DNA of 64,000 nucleotides from Limisphaera sp. (GTDB lineage: Bacteria > Verrucomicrobiota > Verrucomicrobiia > Limisphaerales > Limisphaeraceae), in contig JANWVC010000003.1 of assembly GCA_025057755.1 (NCBI GenBank), forward strand, positions 62,001 through 126,000. The letters run 5' to 3'. Under the pieces are notes generated by a model. That model ran no database searches and was not told the origin of the DNA. It saw nothing but the letters and a program-made list of their open reading frames with translations. Positions within the stretch are counted from its first letter, which is position 1; every line of letters starts with the position of its first letter. The translations under genes were made by a program, and so were the position numbers. Of the stretch, positions 8,450 through 16,403 are shown in pieces.

Positions 8450-9592
8450 ATGCGTTTCTTGATGCTAAATTGGCGCGATCCCGAAAACCCGGAGGCCGGT
8501 GGGGCAGAACGGGTCTCATTGGCGTTTATGCGAGCGCTGGCAGCGCGTGGTCACGAGGTTTTCTGGTTTTCCAACCGGTTTCCCGGAGCCAGCCCGGCGT
8601 ACGTGCGCAATGGCATTCATTTTATCCGAGCCGGAACCATAGGAACTTCGATTCTTGCTGCATGGAAGTGGTATCGGCAGCAGCCGTTGTTTGACCTCGT
8701 GATCGATCAGCATCACGGCATTCCCTGGTATGCACCGTGGTGGTGTGGAACGCGGTGCCTTGGATATATTCATGAGGTCTTGGGCCCAATTTGGCATGTG
8801 TTTTATCCCGGGTTATTGGGCTGGATCGGGCGCTGGCAGGAACGGTGGACACACTGGCTTTATCGAAACGTGCCGTTTTGGGTACCGAGTGCCTCCACGC
8901 TTCGGGCACTTCGGGCGCACGGAGTCAAACATGTAAGCTGGCTGCCCAATGGCTGTGATACAGTACCGCTGGCGGAACTGGAGCCGAAGCCGTTGACCCC
9001 TCCGGTGCGGCTGGTAACGGTGTCCCGGCTGGCGCCCAATAAGCGGGTGGATCATGCCATTCTTGCCCTGGCGCGTCTTAGGGCACGAGGTGTGCCTGCC
9101 CAGTTAACGGTAGTGGGAGGAGGCGCCATGGCGACTTTTTTAAAGCACCTCACTCACCAATTGCAGTTGCACGCCCATGTTCGATTCACCGGCCCGGTGG
9201 ATGAGTGCGGAAAGAATCAGGAGCTTCAGAGAGCCCATTTTTTGGTCCACACCTCGGTTCGCGAAGGCTGGGGGCTCAATGTGATCGAAGCTAACGCGAT
9301 GGGGACACCTGCGGTGGTTTATCCGGTCGATGGATTGGTCGATTCGACGGTGCATGGGGAAACAGGCTGGGTCGTGGGCCAGGAAACCCCCGACGCGTTG
9401 GCAGAGGTCGTATGGCGGGTTTGTCAACACCCGGACGAATATGCAAACTGCCGCAGGCGGGCTTGGGAACGATCCAAGCGGTTTCAATGGTCCGAGGTGT
9501 TACCGAAAGTGTCCCTATGGTTAGAGGCTTGGGCTCGGGGAGACAGAGCCGTAGCCGACCAGATCGTATCCAGTTTTAGTGCTCAGCCATGA
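8450..9592 (+). CDS. Family 4 glycosyltransferase (GT-B)
   Basis: 380 residues, ATG start. The N-terminal domain opens with the GT4 pattern MLNWRDPENPEAGGAERV and then ALAARGHEVFWFSNRFPG. The linker QHHGIPWYAP and the C-terminal domain start VTVSRLAPNKRVDHAI are also typical. The C-terminal nucleotide-sugar site contains REGWGLNVIEANAMGTPAVV (about 270-290), the E-x7-E-like motif of retaining GT4 enzymes, followed by GETGWVV. It should transfer a sugar from an NDP-sugar to a glycan or lipid carrier at the cytoplasmic membrane face. Donor and acceptor cannot be inferred. It stands alone, with no other glycan genes next to it. Confidence 0.8.
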   Translation: MRFLMLNWRDPENPEAGGAERVSLAFMRALAARGHEVFWFSNRFPGASPAYVRNGIHFIRAGTIGTSILAAWKWYRQQPLFDLVIDQHHGIPWYAPWWCGTRCLGYIHEVLGPIWHVFYPGLLGWIGRWQERWTHWLYRNVPFWVPSASTLRALRAHGVKHVSWLPNGCDTVPLAELEPKPLTPPVRLVTVSRLAPNKRVDHAILALARLRARGVPAQLTVVGGGAMATFLKHLTHQLQLHAHVRFTGPVDECGKNQELQRAHFLVHTSVREGWGLNVIEANAMGTPAVVYPVDGLVDSTVHGETGWVVGQETPDALAEVVWRVCQHPDEYANCRRRAWERSKRFQWSEVLPKVSLWLEAWARGDRAVADQIVSSFSAQP

Positions 9593-9832
9593 GGATGTGC
9601 CAACCAGCTTCGTTGCCTTTTGTTGCATAAACCGCCACTGCGCGGCCAGCTACTCCCCCGCTCGTAATTCAAGTTCGAACGAATCTGTGCCGATGAAGCC
9701 TTAAGAGAGGCAACAGAAATGTGGCCGTGATTATGACTTGCAGTGCAGTCGCACCAAGGCGTGCGGCGTGGAGCCCAAAGGACGAGCATTAGTTTCGTGT
9801 TTGGCTATCGAGTGCCTGAGCAGCAAGGGCGT
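9593..9832 (+). promoter_or_regulatory. Leader region of the signalling operon
   Basis: 240 bases between the glycosyltransferase stop and the chosen ATG of the hybrid kinase; presumably holds the operon promoter. The kinase frame is open back to 9743, but the start at 9833 has a purine-rich ribosome site (AGCAAGGGC) and puts the receiver domain at the N-terminus, as usual. Confidence 0.3.
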
Positions 9833-12595
9833 ATGAGGACCAACGAAGGTGTTTCAGTCCTAATAGTGGATGACGACGCCAGCCTTCGGAAGGTGGTGGC
9901 GCATGCACTCCTGCCCCGCGGTTGGAAGGTCCTAGAAGCGGCCGATGCTCAATCCGGCCTGACCGTGGCAAAACTGGAGTTACCAGATCTAGTTCTGTGC
10001 GACGTCCAGATGCCCGGTATGGACGGTTTCGCCTTTGTGACGGAATTGCGGCAACATCCCCGGCTCCAAGCTATCCCGGTCATCCTCATGACGGGGGACG
10101 AGTCGCTTTTGCATCTGGAAGGGCAGCGCCGGGCCATGAACTTGGGGGCGGACGATTTTCTCACCAAGCCTTTCAGCGCGGAACTACTGATCCATACAAT
10201 TGAGGCCCGTCTACATCGGTTGCAGCAGCAGAAAAGCTGTTTTGCCGCGCATGAAATGCGGTGGCGCGCCATCCTGGATGCGTCCAATGACGCAATCGCA
10301 CTTGCGGAAGCGCCGTCCCTGCGCATTTCATACATGAACCCCGCCGCACGGAGGCTGTTCGGATGGGATGGTCAAGAGCCGGGTCGAACCCGACTCTCGG
10401 ACCTGTTCCTGGCACAAGCAGCACCTCAAGAATTTGCTGAAATCTTAAGCACGGTATGCCGGAATGGGCACTGGGAGGGTCGTGTCGTGGTCAGGGACAG
10501 CCAGGGACATCCCGTTCCGATGGCGTTGACTCTTTTGCACCATCATTCGGAGACAGCGGGTACCACATTTTATGCTTTCATTGGACATGACCTGCGTGAT
10601 CGGCTGCAAATTGAAAGTGCGTTGCAAGATACAGAGGCAAGATTCCAGGCCCTCGCCACGGCTGCATCAGACGGAATCATGTTGCTGGAGGCTAGCGGCC
10701 AAATCCTTTTCATGAATCCTGCAGCCGAGCGGATTCTGGGGTGTAAGGCTACGGAGGTCTTAGGCCGGCATCCGGACGGTGTGCGACGTGTGGATACAAA
10801 CGAATCCTTGTTGGCTTTTTTGGACAGGGATCCGTCGCCCGGCACACGTCAGCTTCCGATTGAGCGGCCGGACGGCCAACGGATCCATGTCGAGCTACGC
10901 TTGAGCCGAGTGGAATTGGGCGGGCAACATCGATGGGTGGCCATTGTCCGTGATATCACGCAAGAACATGCGCTGACTCGTCAATTGCAGCAGGAGCGGA
11001 TCCTGCTGCGAACCCTCATCGATGCCTTGCCCTACAACATTTACGTCAAAGACCGCATGGGGCGCAAAACTTTGGCCAACAAGGCCGATCTGAAAGCCCT
11101 GGGCGCTGCGTCAGAGGCGGAGGTTTTGGGAAAGTCCGACTATGACCTGCTGCCGCGCCATGTAGCCGCCGCCTGTTTTGCGGATGACATGCGGGTCATT
11201 CTGCAAGGGGAGCCGGTTCTAAATCGCCGCGAATTGATCATCAATCACCTGGGGGGTCACCAATGGCTGGAAACCACCAAGCTGCCCTTGCGGGATGACC
11301 AAGGAACCATTGTGGGCCTGGTCGGGATCGGGCGCGACATCACGGCTCACTTGGAAGCTGAACAGCGCTTGCGCATGCTGTCCCAAGCCATTGAACAATC
11401 CCCTGCCAGTGTGGTGATCACAGACGCGCAAGCCCGCATTGAATATGTCAATCCCCGGTTTACAGAGTTGACCGGCTACACCCTTGAAGAGGTTCGAGGT
11501 CAAAACCCGCGAATTTTGAAATCGGGCAAGATGGACCCCGCAGTGTACCGCGACCTGTGGGAAACATTATTACGGGGGCAAACCTGGCGCGGCGAATTCT
11601 ACAACCGGAAAAAGAACGGCGAACTGTACTGGGAACAAGCCATTGTAGCGCCGATCAAAGACGAAACCGGGCGCATCACCCACTATCTGGCGATGAAAGA
11701 GGACATCACAGAGTTGCGTCGCGCAAGGGAGGAACGCGACCGCATGGAAATCCAGCTTCGCCAAGCTCAGAAGCTTGAGGCGATTGGACAACTCGCCGCA
11801 GGTATTGCTCACGAAATCAACACGCCGATGCAATACGTAGGGGACAATACCCGTTTTGTACAGGACGCATTCCGTCAACTGGCGCCACTGCTCCAACAGG
11901 TTCTGGCTTGGGCAATGGAATCAGGGCCGGCCCCGGCGGTCGATCCGCGCCTCGATCAGCTTCGCAACCAGGCGCAGCAAACGGACCTGGAATATCTGCT
12001 CGAGGAAGTGCCCAAGGCGATGGAGCAAACCTTGCAGGGTGTGGAACGTGTGACGCGCATTGTGCGCGCCATGAAGGAATTTTCCCATCCAGGTACAACC
12101 GAAAAGACCCTCACAGATCTTAATCATGCAATCGAGACCACCGTAACAGTATCGCGTAATGAATGGAAATACGTGGCGGAGATGGAGCTGGATCTGGACC
12201 CACAGCTCCCGATGGTGCAGTGTCTGCCCGGCGAGCTGAACCAGGCTCTGCTGAATCTTATCGTGAATGCCGCACATGCGATCGCGGAACGCCTGGGTCC
12301 TCAGCCGACCACCAAGGGAAAGATCACCATTCGAACCCGCCGCGAGAACGGTTGGGTGGAGATTCGAATCACCGACACGGGCTGTGGCATTTCAGAGAAT
12401 ATCCGCCATCGAATTTTTGAGCCTTTTTTCACCACAAAGCCCGTAGGCCGAGGTTCAGGTCAGGGACTGCCCATCGTGCGGAATGTTGTTGTGGACAAAC
12501 ACGGAGGGAGCGTGGACTTCGAATCTGTTGTCGGCCAAGGAACCACCTTCATTTTGCGACTGCCCGTGCCAAGGCAGGAAGCACGCCGGTCATGA
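9833..12595 (+). CDS. Hybrid sensor: receiver, four PAS domains, histidine kinase
   Basis: About 920 residues, with no membrane helices, so a soluble sensor. Receiver domain about 7-125 with phosphoacceptor Asp57 (LVLCDVQMPGMDGF) and the conserved acidic cluster VDDD. Four PAS-type sensory domains follow: about 140-255, 266-385, 390-510 and 512-640. The last contains the GQNPRILKSGKMDP block and a PAC tail. The HisKA helix has the His in GQLAAGIAHEINTPMQYVGD (about 660), and the C-terminal ATPase domain (about 775-915) has NLIVNAAHAI, DTGCGI and GSGQGLPIV boxes. The N-terminal receiver means it is itself a target of another kinase. It overlaps the next gene by ATGA, so the three signalling genes are translationally coupled. 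Confidence 0.85.
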   Translation: MRTNEGVSVLIVDDDASLRKVVAHALLPRGWKVLEAADAQSGLTVAKLELPDLVLCDVQMPGMDGFAFVTELRQHPRLQAIPVILMTGDESLLHLEGQRRAMNLGADDFLTKPFSAELLIHTIEARLHRLQQQKSCFAAHEMRWRAILDASNDAIALAEAPSLRISYMNPAARRLFGWDGQEPGRTRLSDLFLAQAAPQEFAEILSTVCRNGHWEGRVVVRDSQGHPVPMALTLLHHHSETAGTTFYAFIGHDLRDRLQIESALQDTEARFQALATAASDGIMLLEASGQILFMNPAAERILGCKATEVLGRHPDGVRRVDTNESLLAFLDRDPSPGTRQLPIERPDGQRIHVELRLSRVELGGQHRWVAIVRDITQEHALTRQLQQERILLRTLIDALPYNIYVKDRMGRKTLANKADLKALGAASEAEVLGKSDYDLLPRHVAAACFADDMRVILQGEPVLNRRELIINHLGGHQWLETTKLPLRDDQGTIVGLVGIGRDITAHLEAEQRLRMLSQAIEQSPASVVITDAQARIEYVNPRFTELTGYTLEEVRGQNPRILKSGKMDPAVYRDLWETLLRGQTWRGEFYNRKKNGELYWEQAIVAPIKDETGRITHYLAMKEDITELRRAREERDRMEIQLRQAQKLEAIGQLAAGIAHEINTPMQYVGDNTRFVQDAFRQLAPLLQQVLAWAMESGPAPAVDPRLDQLRNQAQQTDLEYLLEEVPKAMEQTLQGVERVTRIVRAMKEFSHPGTTEKTLTDLNHAIETTVTVSRNEWKYVAEMELDLDPQLPMVQCLPGELNQALLNLIVNAAHAIAERLGPQPTTKGKITIRTRRENGWVEIRITDTGCGISENIRHRIFEPFFTTKPVGRGSGQGLPIVRNVVVDKHGGSVDFESVVGQGTTFILRLPVPRQEARRS

Positions 12596-13797
12596 ACCGG
12601 ACGCTACGCATTTTGTTTGTGGATGACGAGCCGATGATTCTTGACGGCTTACGACGTTCCCTGCGTTTTCTAAGGTCAGAATGGACGCTGGCATTTGCCA
12701 CCAGCGGTCCGGAGGCTCTGACGCGGATGGAGATGGAGCCGTTCGACGTGATCGTAACCGACATGCGGATGCCCGGCATGAGCGGGGTGGAGTTGCTGCG
12801 GATCGTTCGGCAACGCCATCCGGAAGTTGCCCGGCTGGTGCTCTCCGGACAAGCAGACGAAAAACAGGTTCTGCAGTGCGTGGGGCTGGCACATCAGTAT
12901 TTGGCCAAGCCATGTGATCCCGAGTCACTTCGATCGGCGATTCACCGTGTCGTGATGGCTGGCACGTGTTTGAACAATCCCCGCTTGCGCGAGCTGCTGG
13001 GCCGGTTGGATCGTTTGCCAAGCTTCCCGCGCGTTTATATGGAACTCAATCGGACGCTGGAGAATCCCGAGGTCAATCTGAGCGATGTGGCCGATCTTGT
13101 GCGACAAGATCTGGCCATGACCGCCAAGATTCTCCAACTTGTAAATTCGGCCTTTTTCGGGCTGGCCCATGTCGTGACCGACATTGAAGAAGCGGTGAAT
13201 TATCTAGGCATCAACACACTCAAAACGCTTGTTTTGGCCGTTCATGCGTTCGCCCAGTACGAAGAAGTTCAGCTCCCATGGTTCCCTTACGAAGGATTAT
13301 GGCGGCATAGTCTCCAAGCTGCTTCACACGCCCGATGGGTTGCGGAGATGGAAAACGTGGGGGAAACCGTGCAGGAACAGGCCGCGATCGCCGGGCTCCT
13401 TCACGACATTGGTCAACTGATCCTAGCAGCGAACTTGCAAGAGGAATACAAGAACATAAGAGAACAAGCAGCGCAAGCTGGTGTGGCGTTGGACCAGATA
13501 GAAAAGGTCCTTCTGGGAACCACCCATGCAGAAACAGGCGGCTACCTGCTTGGTCTGTGGGGATTACCGGAACCCATGGTGGAGGCAATCGCGCTGCATC
13601 ACCATCCGGGGCTGTCGGGTTCGACCACTTTCACCCCGTTGACGGCCGTTCATGTGGCCGAGACCTTGCAGGTGCCCGGCGCAGAGCAACCTGATGGTCC
13701 TTTGGCAGGGCCTGACGAATCCTATCTTCAACGGCTCGGGCTTCTGGACCGTCGTGAAGCATGGTGGCATCGACTGAACCGGATTGAACCGCGATGA
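12592..13797 (+). CDS. Response regulator with HDOD output domain
   Basis: 401 residues. Receiver domain about 1-120 with VDDEP and phosphoacceptor Asp57 (VIVTDMRMPGMSGVELL), and the Lys of YLAKPCDP. A HDOD domain spans about 131-335, with RLPSFPRVY, VNSAFFGL, the His-Asp pair in LLHDIGQLIL and ALHHHPG near the end. HDOD domains lie downstream of receivers in many bacterial regulators and are thought to act through protein or nucleotide contacts rather than DNA binding. The gene overlaps its neighbours by four bases on both sides (ATGA), so its expression is coupled to the kinase upstream and the HD-GYP-like regulator downstream. The kinase is the obvious phosphodonor. Confidence 0.85.
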   Translation: MNRTLRILFVDDEPMILDGLRRSLRFLRSEWTLAFATSGPEALTRMEMEPFDVIVTDMRMPGMSGVELLRIVRQRHPEVARLVLSGQADEKQVLQCVGLAHQYLAKPCDPESLRSAIHRVVMAGTCLNNPRLRELLGRLDRLPSFPRVYMELNRTLENPEVNLSDVADLVRQDLAMTAKILQLVNSAFFGLAHVVTDIEEAVNYLGINTLKTLVLAVHAFAQYEEVQLPWFPYEGLWRHSLQAASHARWVAEMENVGETVQEQAAIAGLLHDIGQLILAANLQEEYKNIREQAAQAGVALDQIEKVLLGTTHAETGGYLLGLWGLPEPMVEAIALHHHPGLSGSTTFTPLTAVHVAETLQVPGAEQPDGPLAGPDESYLQRLGLLDRREAWWHRLNRIEPR

Positions 13798-14951
13798 ATC
13801 CGTCACTGAAGATCCTTTTGGTGGATGATGAATCCAACGTACTGGCGGCACTCCAACGCAATCTGCGCGGCCGTTTTCATTTGGAGACCGCTACCAGCGG
13901 TCCAGAGGCCCTGGCCAAGATTGAGCAGCATGGGCCCTACGCGGTGGTCGTGGCGGATATGCAGATGCCGGAGATGACCGGCTTGGATTTGTTGGTGCAA
14001 GTGGAGTCTCGGCATCCCGATACCGTTCGCATCATGTTGACGGGCAATGCGGAGCAAAAAACCGCTGTTGACGCGGTTAATCGGGGGCATGTGTTCCGGT
14101 TTTTAAACAAGCCTTGTCCAAGCGAACTATTAGCCCAAACCTTACAGGCGGCTCTCCACCATTACCAGTTCGTCACCGCTGAGCGCGAACTGCTGGAGCG
14201 GACCCTGAACGGCACCATCCGTCTTCTGACAGAGATTCTGGCGTCCTTGCATCCAAAAGCTTTTCAACTGAGCCAGAAACTGCGGGCGGCGGTGCGGGAG
14301 TACGCTGAGTTCTTCCATTTGAAGCAATCGTGGGATCTGGAAGCTGCCGCCCTGTTGTTTCCATTGGGCTACATGACACTGCCAGCCACGGTTCTCACCA
14401 AGCTGACCCGAAACGAGCCGCTGCTACCGAAGGAACAAGAGCTGGCAGATCGGGCGCCGGAACTAGGCGCAAACCTGTTGTTGCACATTCCTCGGATGGA
14501 AAGCGTAGCCACAATTCTGCGGTATCAAAACAAGCGATACGACGGCTCTGGGTCTCCGCCGGAGCGAATCGCCGGCGACGACCTGCCTATGCAGGTTCGT
14601 GTGTTTCAGGTGCTGCGAGACATGGTTGAGTTGGAGCTTCAGACCGGGGATCGCACGCAGGCGTTGGCCCGCATGCAGGAGCGAACCGGGTGGTATGATC
14701 CACGGGTGCTTCAAAGTGCTGCCGCCTGCTTTGACGTCTATCTGCAAAAAGCGGTAAGTGACCAACCTTCCATCCGATCCCGGACGTTGGATGAGCTAAC
14801 AGTAGGCCAGATTCTGGCCAGCGACGTCGAAACGGAGGACGGTATCCTGGTGATCAAAAGCGGCACCGAACTAACGCCGGTGGTGCTGCAGAGGCTCCGA
14901 AACTTTGCCCAAATCAATCCAGTCAAACAGCCCATTTACGTCCTAGCTTAA
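13794..14951 (+). CDS. Response regulator with degenerate HD-GYP-like output domain
   Basis: 385 residues. Receiver about 1-120, with VDDE and phosphoacceptor Asp55 (VVVADMQMPEMTGLDLL), and Lys in FLNKPCPS. The second domain follows the RpfG/HD-GYP layout but lacks the metal ligands. The HD site reads AAALLFPLGYMTLP (about 183) where active enzymes have LLHDIGK-x-x-x-P, and the second His pair plus GYP loop reads RYQNKRYDGSGSP (about 243) instead of HHE-x-x-DGSGYP. It is therefore unlikely to hydrolyse cyclic di-GMP and may bind a nucleotide or partner protein. A C-terminal segment (LTVGQILASDVETEDGILVI, then KSGTELT) resembles the small beta domain often attached to HD-GYP proteins. Last gene of the overlapping trio. 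Confidence 0.8.
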   Translation: MNPSLKILLVDDESNVLAALQRNLRGRFHLETATSGPEALAKIEQHGPYAVVVADMQMPEMTGLDLLVQVESRHPDTVRIMLTGNAEQKTAVDAVNRGHVFRFLNKPCPSELLAQTLQAALHHYQFVTAERELLERTLNGTIRLLTEILASLHPKAFQLSQKLRAAVREYAEFFHLKQSWDLEAAALLFPLGYMTLPATVLTKLTRNEPLLPKEQELADRAPELGANLLLHIPRMESVATILRYQNKRYDGSGSPPERIAGDDLPMQVRVFQVLRDMVELELQTGDRTQALARMQERTGWYDPRVLQSAAACFDVYLQKAVSDQPSIRSRTLDELTVGQILASDVETEDGILVIKSGTELTPVVLQRLRNFAQINPVKQPIYVLA

Positions 14952-15440
14952 GGAGCAGCAAATCCATTTGAGCCGCTACGCATACCTTTGAACCTCTGAA
15001 TCCACGACTTTCAAAAAGGGGAGGTTTCGAGGTCTGCATTACCAAGCCGTTTCAGGCGACGTAAGCCGACCGGTTTTCCACCATTTCTTAAGCAGGTCGC
15101 AAATGGTGCACTGGCCGGTCCGCGTTGAACTGTGGCAAAAAGATCCGGAGAAGATCCCTCAACGACCCATTTCATAGCCGCAGCAGGCTCGCCGCAGAGC
15201 GCAGAAGGGTCCATGCAAGAACAGACTTTGAACTTCGTGCCGCGGGCTTCGCCCGGATTGCGCCGGGCCTGAGCCTGTCTTCAGAAGCGGAGAAGCGATC
15301 TCACGGATGGATGCGAGCTTCGCTTTAAAAGGTCTTACGGGGTCGGAGAGCGCTGTCGTCAGGGCTGCTATGGACTCGCCGCAAAACAAACCGTGGCTGT
15401 GCCGAGAATTTTTCGGTCGGCTCCCGCTGTGTGCGTGCGT
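14952..15440. other. Intergenic region between convergent genes
   Basis: No supported gene. It contains an imperfect large hairpin at 15068-15120: GACCGG (15068-15073) and CACCATTT (15079-15086) pair with AAATGGTG (15101-15108) and CCGGTC (15115-15120). Short open frames on both strands have no recognisable motif. Confidence 0.4.
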
Positions 15441-15475
15441 AAAAGAAACCGCCGACGGAGGTGCTCCGCCGGCGG
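15441..15475 (-). terminator. Rho-independent terminator of the Ala-rich protein gene
   Basis: On the minus strand, a 12-bp stem (CCGCCGGCGGAG / CTCCGTCGGCGG, one G-T pair) with a three-base loop is followed by TTTCTTTT. It begins 30 bases after the stop codon at 15505. This is the clearest terminator in the window. Confidence 0.85.
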
Positions 15476-15504
15476 CCCATGAAGTCGCCAAATCTTAGAC
15501 TCGG

Positions 15505-16281
15505 CTATGGTGTCGAATAATCACGTCCCTGCCCAGGGCGAGCGACCCGTGTAGTGGTGCGCGTGATCTCGGTCACTTCACCCGGTGGAAGCGGGGTGAA
15601 AGGAGGTCCATAAGTAGGAGGGGGCACCGATCCACCGGCCACAACCAATTCGGGCTTGGTTTTGGAAGCCTGGGCTGCCGCGATGACCATCGTGTTAACA
15701 TGCTGGAGCAATGCTGCCACTGACGCTTCGGGTCCCAAACGGCTGCGAGCCTGATCTACGAAAGGCCGCAGCCCGGGCAAAGCTCGCGTGAGCGCCATCA
15801 GCACTTGTTCTTTGGCCTGCGGCACCGCGGCTGCCACAGCAGTTGCCACCGTCGCGTAATATTGGGGCGCCGCTTTAACCATGGCCTCGACGATTGCAGC
15901 GGCTTGGGCAGGTGCGGCTGCGGCTACAGCCGCGGCCACTTGGTCCACCCATTCAGACTTGGGGTTTCGCTGCAACGCAAGCGCCTTGACCGCCACCGCC
16001 GGCGCAGCGGACGGGGCCTGACGCGCCACAGCACCGACTACGGCCAGAGTGGCGGCGGGGCGCACCATATGCGCCGCAGCTACAATATTCACAGCGCTGG
16101 GAATTTGATCCTCCTGGGATACCGTACTTAAAAGGCGAGCTGCTTGGGCGGGCATTTCAGCGACGGGGACCTGCCGCAACGAAGCGCGCGCCGCAGAAGT
16201 TTCAATGGGCGCAGCAGCGAGAGTCGAGCCCGTCACGACGGCTGCGAGAACTACCAATGGGGAATGAGAGATATGCCTCAT
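15505..16281 (-). CDS. Exported Ala/Val-rich protein of unknown function
   Basis: 258 residues. The N-terminus MRHISHSPLVVLAAVVTGS followed by TLAAAPIETSA looks like a signal peptide cut near Ala-Ala/Ala-Pro. The mature part (about 30-205) is made of repeated helical segments dominated by Ala and Val (VDQVAAAVAAAAPAQAAAIV, ATVATAVAAAVPQAKEQVL) with spaced Pro and Gln, suggesting an all-helical repeat fold. The tail (about 215-258) is Pro/Gly/Thr-rich and probably disordered. Proteins of this style are common in Verrucomicrobiota but I cannot assign a family or role. It has its own terminator downstream and a separate promoter region (16282-16403 is its leader, towards feoB). Confidence 0.7.
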   Translation of the reverse strand: MRHISHSPLVVLAAVVTGSTLAAAPIETSAARASLRQVPVAEMPAQAARLLSTVSQEDQIPSAVNIVAAAHMVRPAATLAVVGAVARQAPSAAPAVAVKALALQRNPKSEWVDQVAAAVAAAAPAQAAAIVEAMVKAAPQYYATVATAVAAAVPQAKEQVLMALTRALPGLRPFVDQARSRLGPEASVAALLQHVNTMVIAAAQASKTKPELVVAGGSVPPPTYGPPFTPLPPGEVTEITRTTTRVARPGQGRDYSTP

Positions 16282-16403
16282 AAGATTTGGCCCTCTTTAT
16301 GCGTCACATAGCTACTTGTAGGAGGGTTTGCTCGAAACGTCAAGTGCCTTTCTTTGATCGGGATACCTTGCGGTTGCGCCATAACCGTATGGAGGCCGGA
16401 TTC

